NCBI RefSeq assembly: GCF_001039355.2
Contig: NW_019775813.1
Coordinates: forward strand, 532,565-596,564
DNA: 64,000 bases
Direction: 5' to 3'
DNA from: Lingula anatina
Taxonomy: Eukaryota; Brachiopoda; Lingulata; Lingulida; Lingulidae
Shown here: positions 11,294 through 22,687 of the stretch, one piece after another
How the letters are laid out: each line of letters opens with the position of its first letter
How positions within the stretch are numbered: the first letter of the stretch is position 1
Program-made: the position numbers and the translations under genes
The notes under the pieces: generated by a model
Seen by the model: the letters and a program-made list of their open reading frames with translations, nothing else
Told to the model about the DNA's origin: nothing
Databases searched by the model: none

Positions 11294-14200
11294 ATAAGAC
11301 ATGACAAGACCATATGGGCGATGTCAACTTTTTTATATTAGGGTTAAGAACCTTATTATGATTTGTCATCACCTTTCAACTCTCCACCCTGTATGATGGC
11401 TATTTATCCTGGTAATTAGGGTGCCAAAATATGCATCAAAATATCAAACCTGACAAGAGACACACTACCAAAAGATCCACTACTATATATTTAATTATAT
11501 AAGCAGAATCAACAAGGAGTAAAAATCAGCAGAATTATGTAATTCTACTGGACTTATGCCAGGTTGTGTATGTATCCTCACCCTAGCCCCTACAGTACCC
11601 CAGATACCTCGGACTACCTTTATAAAAAGATCACCCGGGTTAAGTTAAATGAAGTGACAAAAAAAGGCATCAGTGGTATGCCAGGATAACAAGTAATTCT
11701 GTTTGTGACTCGATTTAGCCAAGTGTTAAGGCGATTTAGGCATCTGGGCACACATGGGCCGTAATGGAGGGCAGGGCATCAGTTCGGATGCAATGAAGCT
11801 GCTAACGAAATCATCCCACCTCGGTGAAATGTCACAGCTTTTATAACCCATTGAACACGAGACGAGTCAAAAAGTATTTGTACTGGGCGCAAAATGTTGA
11901 CAGCTTCTATTTAATGTGCATATTGTCCCGTCCTGAATGGCTGTTGATCTAGATGGCCCGATGAAGGCATTGAGACCTGCAGGATCATGACAAATATAAT
12001 ACGAGGAGACAATCAGGATCATTGACTACCATACAAAGATAACTTCATGCACCTGCCAAGCAGTAAACAACTCGGGAAGTATCAATGCCGGTATAATGTT
12101 AGAAGAAAACAAGAAAACAAGGATCATTCACTGCTGAACAAGAGCACCAACTCCAGAGGCAGGCAACTCCATGCACCTGTGAAGTGGTAAACATCTAAGG
12201 CAACTTCCGAGGGTTGACACCATTGTCCTCGTGCTTATTTAACAAATGGACAATACCACCTGTTTGTGTGTCTTGGCCGAATATCACCAATCCTGATAAG
12301 ATCATTCCTCCGAAAATAACTCCTTGCCCAAGGCCATGGGGATGTTGTCATAAAACGCTAGACGTAATAGCCTGGAGATCCGTCAAAGGAATCATGGCTG
12401 GTTTTGTTACGGGTTGAATTCTTTCTCTGAGTAACAGGTGTTTCCTAAGTCCCCAAAACGTAAAATACTTGTTTACCGTCAACTTCAGTCACGGCTGTCA
12501 TTGATTGGTCACAATGATGCAAACGAAAACAACAACACTGCCAATAATGGTATGTGTTTAACAACCAAACAATCCAACAATTCCCCTTCCTCGGGTTCAG
12601 AGCGTAGGTTGGCCCTCTCATAACATATGCCTTATCAACCCCATCAACACAAAACTGTCCTCAAAATACAGATCATATTTATTTTTCTTGGACCTTTTTC
12701 TCCATTTATCCCCGGTTGCCTAACAAAACTTATGAACGAAGCAACTCCGAAAATAGAGATGGTGGAACCCCCAAAGAAAACAATGCAGTACCCCGTTTTC
12801 CGATTCTCCAAAACCTGCCAACTGGAACATTGGGGTCGCTCACCTGCTAAATGGCCTAAAAGATGAGAATGAGCCGATCTTTTGTTTTAAGAGCCCCGAA
12901 TTAAGCTTGTTTATGTACATTGTAACTACCTTGTATACAAAAGGTGTTACCCTTGATTTTGGAAATTGGTGATTCAATCCTGGCCGTTTGGTCTTCATTT
13001 TGATCAACTCTGGACTTGTTTTAGGTTACCCAGTCAACCAGGAAGAAAGCATTCAAGTTCTGATGATGTTCAGGTGAAGATGAAAATCAAATTTTATCAC
13101 TGTGAATCCCCACCCTATGTGTCATCCATGAAAAGAACTGTTTCTGTTTTCTCACACTCCGTAACCCGGCCTCTAGGTATAGAAGGTAATTGAGAGCAGA
13201 AGCAGACGTCATCGTCTTGTCCAATATTTGGTGATTTATTTATTTACACCCTTCCTGCACTGGAAGGTGAGTTCTGTGCATCATCTTTTCTCTGATTTCA
13301 TTCCCAGTATTGTCATCCAAAATGGGATTTTTTCTTTGATTTCTGCCCATCTCATGAACTTTTTCCCCTATAGTGTAACTCTTCCATATCAATGTCTTCA
13401 CCTTCTTTCCATTTCATGCCAAGATCAGTTCTGAACTACCCTGAGTAAAACAAATCTCTGGCTTTAATCCTTAAATTTCACACAGTTCACCTAGACAGTC
13501 TCTGAGAGGCGAATTACAGCACTCTCTCAGGACGTAATTAACTTCATAAATTTAAGTGTTGCTGTAACCTGAAGTCAAAGAGTCTGGAGCAGTCGTGAAA
13601 AATATTCCTGAGGTATGACATCATCCTCAATCAGGGCACCTGTATTAATTTATGGAATCTTAATGTTCATGTGTAATGTCATATGTCTCATTACTGAGCC
13701 AGAGTAGAGTTAATTAATATGCGGAGGAATGGGGCTGGTTGGATAGGAAGAAAACTGCTGGGCCTAGCCCACTTGGTACCATGTGAAAAGACCGTGTGTG
13801 GATCAGTGTGGAAAACTTTGAACCACACAGTACAATGTAGAGACCTCTCATCCATTTGACACAGTGTGGAAAACATCCAAACACCAGAGAACTTTCCCAT
13901 GAGATAATACAGTCTCCTTGCCACTGAACACAAACTAGGACTGTTACACTTATGCCATGAAAATACAACAAAGCTATCTTATCCATCATCTCATCGTATC
14001 GTTTTCAAAAACACCATTATTTAACCTGAATAGATGTTGTTATTTGTCGATTACCTGACCCCGTTTTCTTTCATCTATGTACATTTCATTTTGTATATTT
14101 CAAATTAATGGGGACAAAATAAAAAACCACCCTCTGGCTTACGTACGTAGTTTGACAAAAAAGTAGTACGCCCAATACTTAAGCAATGATATTTTATAAA

Positions 14201-14399
14201 TTGGGACCATTATAATAACATTATGTTTGCTGTTGCTCTGTTGATAAGTGGATAGGAACTGGCTTAATGGGTTATCTTTCATACTTGCTCAAGTTAAGGC
14301 ACCTGCTACTCTTCTGCTTTGATATTTCATAAACTGAGATTTAAATACCACAGTTATTTTCTTATAGCATTTTTTGGTCAGAAAACAAGTCCTACTCAC

Positions 14400-14680
14400 C
14401 CATATCGCTGAAAGTCCAAGAGATTTGGTGGTGGTGTAGGCGGCCTACATGAACCATAGTAACTGCTGGTATCAGACCCATCAACATCTGTCTGCGTGCC
14501 AACAGACACGAGCGTGGGCGACCTATTCCTCATCTGGCTGCTGTTACTGCTACTGTTACTGATGTTGTTACTGTTTTTGTTCACTCTCCTTAGAACCTCC
14601 ACTATGATCGGCTCCTGGGCACCATGAAATGCCTCCACAGCTTCTTCGTGCGATGCCTTGGACAAGTCCTGTCCATTTAC
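14400..14680 (-). CDS. PDZRN3/4-like: PDZRN3/4-like exon: end of PDZ1, GTQTD motif, linker
   Basis: This 281-nt internal exon follows the acceptor TTTCTAG (14682-14681) and ends at donor GTGAGT (14399-14394). The first codons read [18 protein letters not shown], then a stretch ending IIVEVLRR. These form the beta4-alpha2-beta6 part of the first PDZ domain of PDZRN3/4, which in vertebrates reads VNGxDLSxATHxxAVEAF and ends VVQVLRR. The family motif TQTD follows (here SVGTQTD), after an Asn/Ser-rich insert ([14 protein letters not shown]). RPPTPPPN, a possible SH3-type proline motif, comes near the end. These proteins are RING-type E3 ligases and scaffolds acting at the cell cortex; vertebrate PDZRN3 acts in muscle, synapse and Wnt signalling. 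The GTQTD motif and the order of segments favour PDZRN3/4 over LNX1/2. Entry phase is 0; exit is after two bases of a Gly codon. Any TTG-initiated start here is an artefact: this is an internal exon. Confidence 0.92.
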
Positions 14681-16912
14681 CTAGAAAGACACAAAATAAA
14701 AATAGCCATTAATTTGTGCTGATATGTTATAACTATATCTCTATGTATCAGGGCTGGGACATACAGTCAAATGAAGACCCACAGCCCATCTCTTAGTTTA
14801 CTGGAAACATAAGCTGCCTTTTATCCTTCCATCATAGGTATGACCTTGAAGTTGCCTTTTCTAAAAAAAAAAAGAGAATCTTACATCATACGAAAGAAGA
14901 GATCCTATTGCGCATGGAATTGTATAATGTAAAAACTACTTCAACAATTGTGGTCTGCCATCCAATTCATAAGTCTACCCCTGTACAAGACTAAGTGAAG
15001 TCATTACCATCATGAAACACAAGCTGCATCATAACCTATGATGCCAACAATAAAGATAACACAATAAACCCCCTGAAGCAAAATAACATCATCATGCTTA
15101 CAATGCATTTCAGTAAACTCTTCATTTTCCTCTTAAATCTCGTCTTAGCCATTCTGCTAGTCTGTTTATATCCTCCTTTCAATAAAAAAATCTCCTTTCA
15201 GTATAAAAGTCTAGTCAGACATAGAAATCCTCCTTCCTCAAATCAGTAACCACACGTGCATACCAGTAGAGCAGTGTGTGTACACCAATATGTATATATG
15301 CGTATGACAGAGTGTGCTCTCCCCTCAATGCCTGGGTTTCAACTGAAGACCAGCTGTATTGACACTAGTGTTAAAATCCTTCACTGCTGCACCACAATAG
15401 CCAGAGAGAGTAAACAGCCCGGTGTACTCATGTGTGTAATGTGATGGGGACCCTCACACAACATTGAGGTATTCAGGCCGCTCATCGGGCCCTCTGAGTG
15501 GTTAACACCAGCTTAATGGTTAGCCAATGGGGGTACAGGAAAGGTGAGATTAGAGGCCAGGACCAGGAGGGCTCAGTGGACATCAAAGAGGACATAGTCA
15601 ACACTGCTATTACTTAATGTGTGGAAAATCCTTTGGGAAAACAGTAGGCTTAAAAAATTTTATCCTACTGCGCTAAATTTTTCTGGTATTGTTTGAGTTT
15701 ATTTTGGAGGTGCTTGGTGAATAGCACAATGCCGGCTGTTTCCTTTTTCAGCCTTTGATGCGTTGTTGAAGTGGAGAGATAATGGGAAAATTTGAGACTT
15801 AACAAGTTTGTGGGGTTGTGGGTTTGCTTTGTTTGAGGATTTAAAGAAAAGACAATATAACGCGAATGTGCTGACTGCATATTTTCTTTAAAATAATCAT
15901 TATTGCTATTATTTCTATATAAGCACAGTCGAATACAATGGTAAACAATAGCAACAGATGTGCAATTAAATATATTTAAAAGAAAAAGAAAATATTTTGA
16001 AAACAGTATCATATAATATATAATTATGTATAATAAAAAGTTGAATATTTTGTGTTCAAATTTTTCGGGTAATTTACATGTTTAATAAAGGGTTACTGTT
16101 AATTATAGCAATTAAACAACATAGAATAAGTAGTCTTCCCTTGCCTTTCTTTTTCTGGTTTGAACATGGGACTGGATAATGTGAAAATTTAAGGGTTAAG
16201 ACTTGAGAACTATATGGCGTATCTTTATAAACAATAGACAAAAGGTCCAATCTCCCAATTTCTTTCCTTTGATGTCCAAAAAAGCTAAATGGACATAAGT
16301 GGTGTAAAACCTCTCACTAGCTATGTATAAACTCCCCAACCTCTCACTTCACATACCAAGAGCTGTTAACTCATCCATCATGCATGGTCCAACAACAACC
16401 ATCTAAACAAAGACAACTTTCCTTATCTCTCCAGGAAAACAACTGTCCCCTTATCACCACTGGGCAGTGTCCAGTCCAGCACACACACAAACTGACCATC
16501 TCTAGGGTCTTTTCTATCCCATGGACAGTACAAGTTACTGACCAACTGTTTACATTTTATTCAGATTCAGATTCTTTACAGATAAACACCTTCACATAAA
16601 AGGTACAATCAATTGTCATTGTCATTGTCATTGACAACTAACCATAACATATCACAAAAAATATGCATCTTGGGATGTGGTCATACTTAATTTTGAAGGA
16701 CTGCATCAGACTTGGATAAAGAGATAACAGCAATCATTGTATTATAATCAAGCTGTTGGTGCAAAGCAAGAATCCATAAATTGCTGTCCATATATTTGTA
16801 CAATTGTAGCATTCAGTGTGCAGCATTCTAAGATCATCATAGTTACATAGTTGCTGTTTGTGTAATATGGATCAGATTGGATTGAATTCAGTCTTGTCTG
16901 AACATAACCTTA

Positions 16913-16913
<1 letters not shown>

Positions 16914-16947
<34 letters not shown>
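16914..16947. repeat. GT microsatellite
   Basis: About 17 uninterrupted TG units. Confidence 0.95.
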
Positions 16948-16948
<1 letters not shown>

Positions 16949-19722
16949 ATACGTGTGTGAGTTTACAATGAATGCCTGCATTAAGTGTCCAAGGGCTCAA
17001 CAGGTCCCCCAGCTCTCTCAGTTAGCCCATTATTCCTGAGCTCTTATCTCTGTACTTTATCAACTTTCTAATAAGAGGAGAGGGGGAGAAACATCAAAGA
17101 CATGACACAATGGCCCTGGTCTGTGCACCCTGCTGTTCCAATAGCAAGGTGTGTCAGCCTCTCTCTACTGTTATCTCCAAGTTCCAATATGCTTCACAGG
17201 GTGGTGAGATATACTACAATGGAGGGAGCTCTTTGATTTCTGTAATTATGAGGAGGGCTGAAAGAAGGGGGTGTGGCTGAGGAAGCGGGAGGACAGGTGG
17301 GGGTGGGGGCGTTAAAAACAGCTTAATTAATTCAACTGTTAGATTTTTCCTGGTTTTTGTGGCGTCTTCTCTTTGAGTGCACTCTGCAGGCAGTTAACTG
17401 TTACCTGTGAAAACTTCCTGATTAAAATCTCATCACGTTGTTTGCGTTTCCCTAACACACTGCTGCTGATTTTATAACAAGAAAAGATTAACTGTACTTT
17501 AAACTATTGCAGCTATTTCTACCCTAGCCTATAAAAAATACCCTTGTTTTGTCTACTGATACTGAAAATGAACACAGGCATTACACAACATTAGCTGAGT
17601 AACACCAGAAGCCTGGCTGCTTCCTCCATGTCAGAGATCACACTTTAAATTGGGACATATAAACAGGACCAGCTACCGAATTCTTCACTTTAACAAAACC
17701 CTCCGCCTACACACCAGTGTAAGTAGATCTCCACATCAGTGACTTCCCATAATGGCAGAGGCTGCTCTCTTACTGTTTGTATTTCCACTGGAGTGAGCAC
17801 AGATGAAATGGTGAGAAACCAATACCTTCTGATCCATGACTGCTTCATATTTGCATGTGACATATTTTTTATCCTTGTATATTTTTTACTAAATGCAGCA
17901 TGTTACACACATCTTCTATCAATATAGTTACTCTAGTATTATCAAAAACCTAACACAAAGCTTAAGACATTTTGTTACAAATTTTTTTCTTGTTGTGTTC
18001 AATAACCTTTACTGTAATATATATATTTTTTTAAATCCATACAAGCAAAACCCTTTTGCTTTTTTTTCTAAACTTTTTGTATAAGGGAGAAGAATGTGAC
18101 ATTCTGCTGAGAAATACCCAACATAAAAATTTGACTGTTATTATTGAAATCCCTGCACACCTGTCCCTGCTGTAATGTGAGGCAACATATTCAGCTTACC
18201 TGGGTCTTTTTACATCTAAGAGCCTGACCTTACTCTACATAAAACCACATTTGTTTGAACAAAGATAATAATGCATTCATCCAAACACATTCATTACAGC
18301 AATAATACAGGTACACAAATAATAACCATAATACATAATTTGGCAACAATTGATACTCCCGACTATGAAGTCAAAAACTTGAGGAGAAACAAACAAATGC
18401 AACGGATTGTTATGCTGCATAAAGCCAACCCCCTACTTTGCAACACAGAGGCTGCATAGAGAAGTTCCTAATCAATATAAACAATTAAATAATGATGTGC
18501 AATTTCTAAGAAACAATGAGCTGAGGAAAAAGACTGCAATGAAAAACAGAACCAGAAAAAGACCAAAAAAGAAAGAAGTGTCACCTTTCTGCCCCCGAGA
18601 ATTGCCGGAGAAAGAAATGTCCTCCTATCTCGGGTAGCATCTCGGCTGAGAAACATTCATCTGTTTCACGGCTCTTGGATTTCTTTAGGAAATGAACAGC
18701 AAAATAGGTGTAGGTAAATAAAGCCACCAGCAAGATGAGTAGGTAGCCAGGTGGGGGGGTATTAAATGGTGACAATCAAGGGGAAAATTGAGACCTTAAG
18801 GCAGTGAAAGGAGTCCACCAGGGAGATTTTCTAGTTTATGCCCTCTGGCAATGGTCAAGATACAAAAACAACTTCATTGGGAGTTTTAGGGGGATTTTTT
18901 CCTGTGACAGATCAAAGGTCGGATCAAAGGTCGTGATCACAGGTGACTGCACTACCGTGTCTGGGTAGATCTGGACAAAGACACCTTCATATTTTTTTTT
19001 ACAAATTCATACCCAAAAAGATTTGGCATGAAAACAGCCAGATTATCACTTTTCATGGAGCTTTCCTATCTGCTGGTCCAGCATTTCTGTGAGCATCTTT
19101 GTAATCATAACTAATAAAAAATATTTTCGACACACAATCCTTATTCTTTTATACTCTTATCATGAGATTTAATCTTATCCTCATGCACTTACCTCTTTCT
19201 TATTGAAACCTCTTTTAATTGCATTCATAACAATTCCAACAACAATTTCCAGAAAACACAGGATTAGCAGTGCTGAATTATTTCACGTTTCCTTGTTATC
19301 AACTCCAGTTGAAAAATCACAAAATTGCGTTCGATTTCCACTTAAATACATACATATCCAAGGTGACGAGCATTTTTTCACTGATGACAACTCTACTGAT
19401 GGCAAAACACAAGACACAAACACCTCCTCCAAAAAACGCCCCCTTTCTTAGCAGAAATCCAATGCAGAATTCTGTCCATAAATATGAGAATTCACACAAC
19501 GAATGTACTATATGGATTACAACAGTCTTGTCATCCAGGTTTCCACATCACACGAATGCTACAGGGCCAGGTGTCAGGTGGTTTGTCTTCTGTTCTTACC
19601 TCTCCAGCATTGATTTCCTCCTCACCAAGTGGACAGGTATGACATAACAGTGCAAATTATTCATTAATATCAAATATATGCAGTGTAGCTTGTTATGATC
19701 AGAGTGGGTGATGGAAGAGATG

Positions 19723-19814
19723 GTGTGTGTGTGTGTGTGTGTGAGCATGTTTACATGTGCATGTGCTTGTGTATTGTGTTCTAATTTGTGCATGTATATG
19801 GACATGGGCTGCAG

Positions 19815-19881
<67 letters not shown>
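19723..19881. repeat. GT and long GA microsatellites
   Basis: TG units fill 19723-19743. After 74 bp of unique sequence, about 32 GA units fill 19818-19881. Confidence 0.95.
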
Positions 19882-19884
<3 letters not shown>

Positions 19885-22630
19885 AGTGGCTATAGGCCTG
19901 ACGCTGTGAGGATCACTTCAGTTAAACATAATGCACAAAGAAAATTGAACCCAAGTACTTCAACTCCACTTATCAAATAAATGCAAATATTGGGCATGGC
20001 ATTAAACCTCAAATGACATCACTGTGAGTATTTCATCATTAATTGATGCAATAATTGAACTTTTAAGTAGATATCCCTTATAATTATCCACTTATTTGAT
20101 AGATTTATCAATTGAAACAAAAATTGCCCCTTGCTAGACAATGTACTCAATCAAATGGCATCAATTAGCTCCTATGTGTGAGAAACCATAAGCTTCTTTT
20201 CCCAACATAGCAAAAAAGAATACCTTCACAAGTTCATACATATCAATTTGCATCAAATAAAAGAGTGCTACTGTAGTTCTAGCAAACTGCTGTTGATGTC
20301 TCATTTCACTGGTGAACCCCCATCTATTACAGAATCCCAAGATTGATTGCTGCGCTAAAAACACGACATATCAACATGCAACCTTTCATTCTTCGCCTCT
20401 AATGCGACATGAGAAACTATACAAACTCAATCAAATGTAAGGAGATTGGATGATGAGGTAAAATGTTTTTTAGAAATTAATCTCACATATCATGCCTGTC
20501 TGTTTTAAAATCTTGGAATTGTCACAAAAAATGACTTGATGATGTAATCTCACCAGGTGGTAAGGAAATATAGCAGACAATTACTGGCAATGTGATGATG
20601 ACACAGGATCAGCTGTCATAAGTAATCTCCGTGTTTTGAATGGCAACGTGACAAGTACTGATGATAAGAGTATAATGGAGATGTGTTCATCTGCTTGTTT
20701 TTTTTTTGTTTTTTTTTGTTTTTTTTTTTCAGTATTCATTTATGATTGAGATGGTCCATGATTAAAAAAAAATTCAAAATTATGAAAAAAATATATAATT
20801 TTTAAAAAGTTTAAATGGGGATGCAGGGAAATGTGTTATAATAAGATGACAATTTTCAAAGAATAACTTATTTCTTAACTGCCATGACATGATTTTTACG
20901 CTAAGTTTGTCATGGCTACAAATCCTGAATCTAGGAAAGACATGTTGTTGGCTGTGTTGTCATCAATGGCTAGTTTCACATTTTTGTTGAGGAAAACAGC
21001 CCTTTTCACTAGATCCCACCTGAAGAGGTTTGTATCTTCTTTTAAAAAATATGAAATCAGTATGCCTCAAATAACCCACAGATCATTCCAGATCTTCTGA
21101 AAACAGTTTCATCACCCGCCCGCCCTCTTCATCCCCTTGAAATTGTGTTATCTGAAATGCACTGAGAAGAGATCTTTAAACAATAGAAGTGATCTCTGAA
21201 CAATGTACCTCCAGGAGTATTGACAGTGGGAGCAGGTGATGTCTTTTCCTGGATTATTGGATCAAAGAGACTTCTCAGGCTACATTCAGGAAGAGAACAC
21301 ACCTGTCTCCTTTTCCCGATTCCTGATTACAAAGCTCTGCAATATTTTTACATGATTTGCTTGTATAACAAAAGAAAAACTGGGAAGATTGCTGACGTAG
21401 ATTAGCACATTCATATCCCCCCTCTCTCTCTCTCTCGCTCTCTCTCTCCATACAGTATCTGCCAATAAAATGTTCACTTAGTTGCCAAATACAGCAGTCC
21501 TTTTTATTTGCCACACATAACTCATTTGTTCGCTTGTTTGTTTATTGACTTTCTAATGTGTTTTATTTCCAGCCTGCCTTTACTCAATGGAGGTGGTAAA
21601 TAACAGCTTCCTTGTCACATGTTGCATTCTTAACTTCTATGAATTTTTTATCTGATATTTTGCTTTCTTTTAAATATCATAATGAATGGTGAAAAAGACC
21701 ACAAGCTGTTGCGATTGTCAATGTTTGGATTCCGTCCTGAAGCATGATATTTTGGATTATTAATAATTATTACAATGCGTACAGTAATCCACAGTATAAC
21801 ATGGCATTTACCTTAGCTTACGGACTGGTGATAATCTCTTAGCTTCAATTAATAGGACAGTATTGTCCCTTTCTAACTAATGTGTTTATAGGCTATAGAA
21901 TATCAAATATTATTAATCAAAACTAATATTTTTAAGTAATTGATCTACATGTATATGCAAATGTCATAAGTGACTTGTGGGAATACTTGACTAAAATTTT
22001 CTTCAGGTAAACCTAATGTTTTATATATTATAAATAAGTTCTCCATTCTCCTTTCGAGATGTCAGAATTCATGAAGACAACTGGCCAATGTGAGAAACCA
22101 TTCCAGATTCAAACAAAGAAACAACTATCAAGCATTCACCCTGCCATATCCTAATACTGTCCACTGAATTAAAAGATATCCTATTTCACTCCACAAACAC
22201 CAATGATTAAAACTAATATCTTGAGTCAAACAGAAAAAACAATGACTAGTCTTCTTTTACACGGACTCTGCTTATTAATTTCCTTTAGTTTCAAAAATCA
22301 CTAAAAGACTAAACCAGTTGTGGATCTCGGTGTCACTGGGAGCACTGCGAGTTCACTGAACCCTCACATCCTCTCTTTTCTGGCTGCCATCTCATTAATT
22401 TCTCTATTAAGAAGGGGAGAACCAGTTTCATTAAAAATTTAACACTTCATTCCACTCATTGCTTTTTCTGTCGTCTGTCAATAATTAAAACAATTATGCC
22501 TTTTTACAGGCTTAATGGCGATGGAAGTGTGTATTGATCTACAATCTTACCAAACAATACCAAGTGATATGAGCAACATGAGGATAAGGCAGGGAGGAAG
22601 AGAGAGAATTCGTACCTTTGTTTTTTATCT

Positions 22631-22632
<2 letters not shown>

Positions 22633-22685
<53 letters not shown>
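22633..22685. repeat. GA microsatellite
   Basis: About 26 uninterrupted AG units. Confidence 0.95.

Positions 22686-22687
<2 letters not shown>

Larger units (their letters stand above)
1366..14399 (-). other. 13-kb intron of PDZRN3/4-like gene
   Basis: The intron is bounded by a GTGAGT donor at 14399-14398 and a TTTCCAG acceptor at 1367-1366. The phase agrees on both sides (2 nt + 1 nt of a Gly codon). It contains a 555-bp TIR element that splits an ATC microsatellite, poly-C/CA and CT/GGA simple tracts, a short 30-bp tandem duplication at 5004-5062, and at 10.2-11.35 kb a region of degenerate repeats with CTCF-like motifs. Open frames here, such as 12644-12886 minus (80 codons, hydrophobic), are unconvincing. 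Otherwise it is AT-rich intronic sequence. Confidence 0.75.

Noticed and set aside
12960-12995. GGTGATTCAATCCTGG as a tRNA T-loop
   Set aside because: No matching acceptor, D or anticodon arms nearby.
18581-18775. 64-codon frame as a single membrane-protein exon starting at a TTG
   Set aside because: No ATG and no acceptor AG between the upstream stop and the hydrophobic part; only the 3' portion after 18682 could be an exon.
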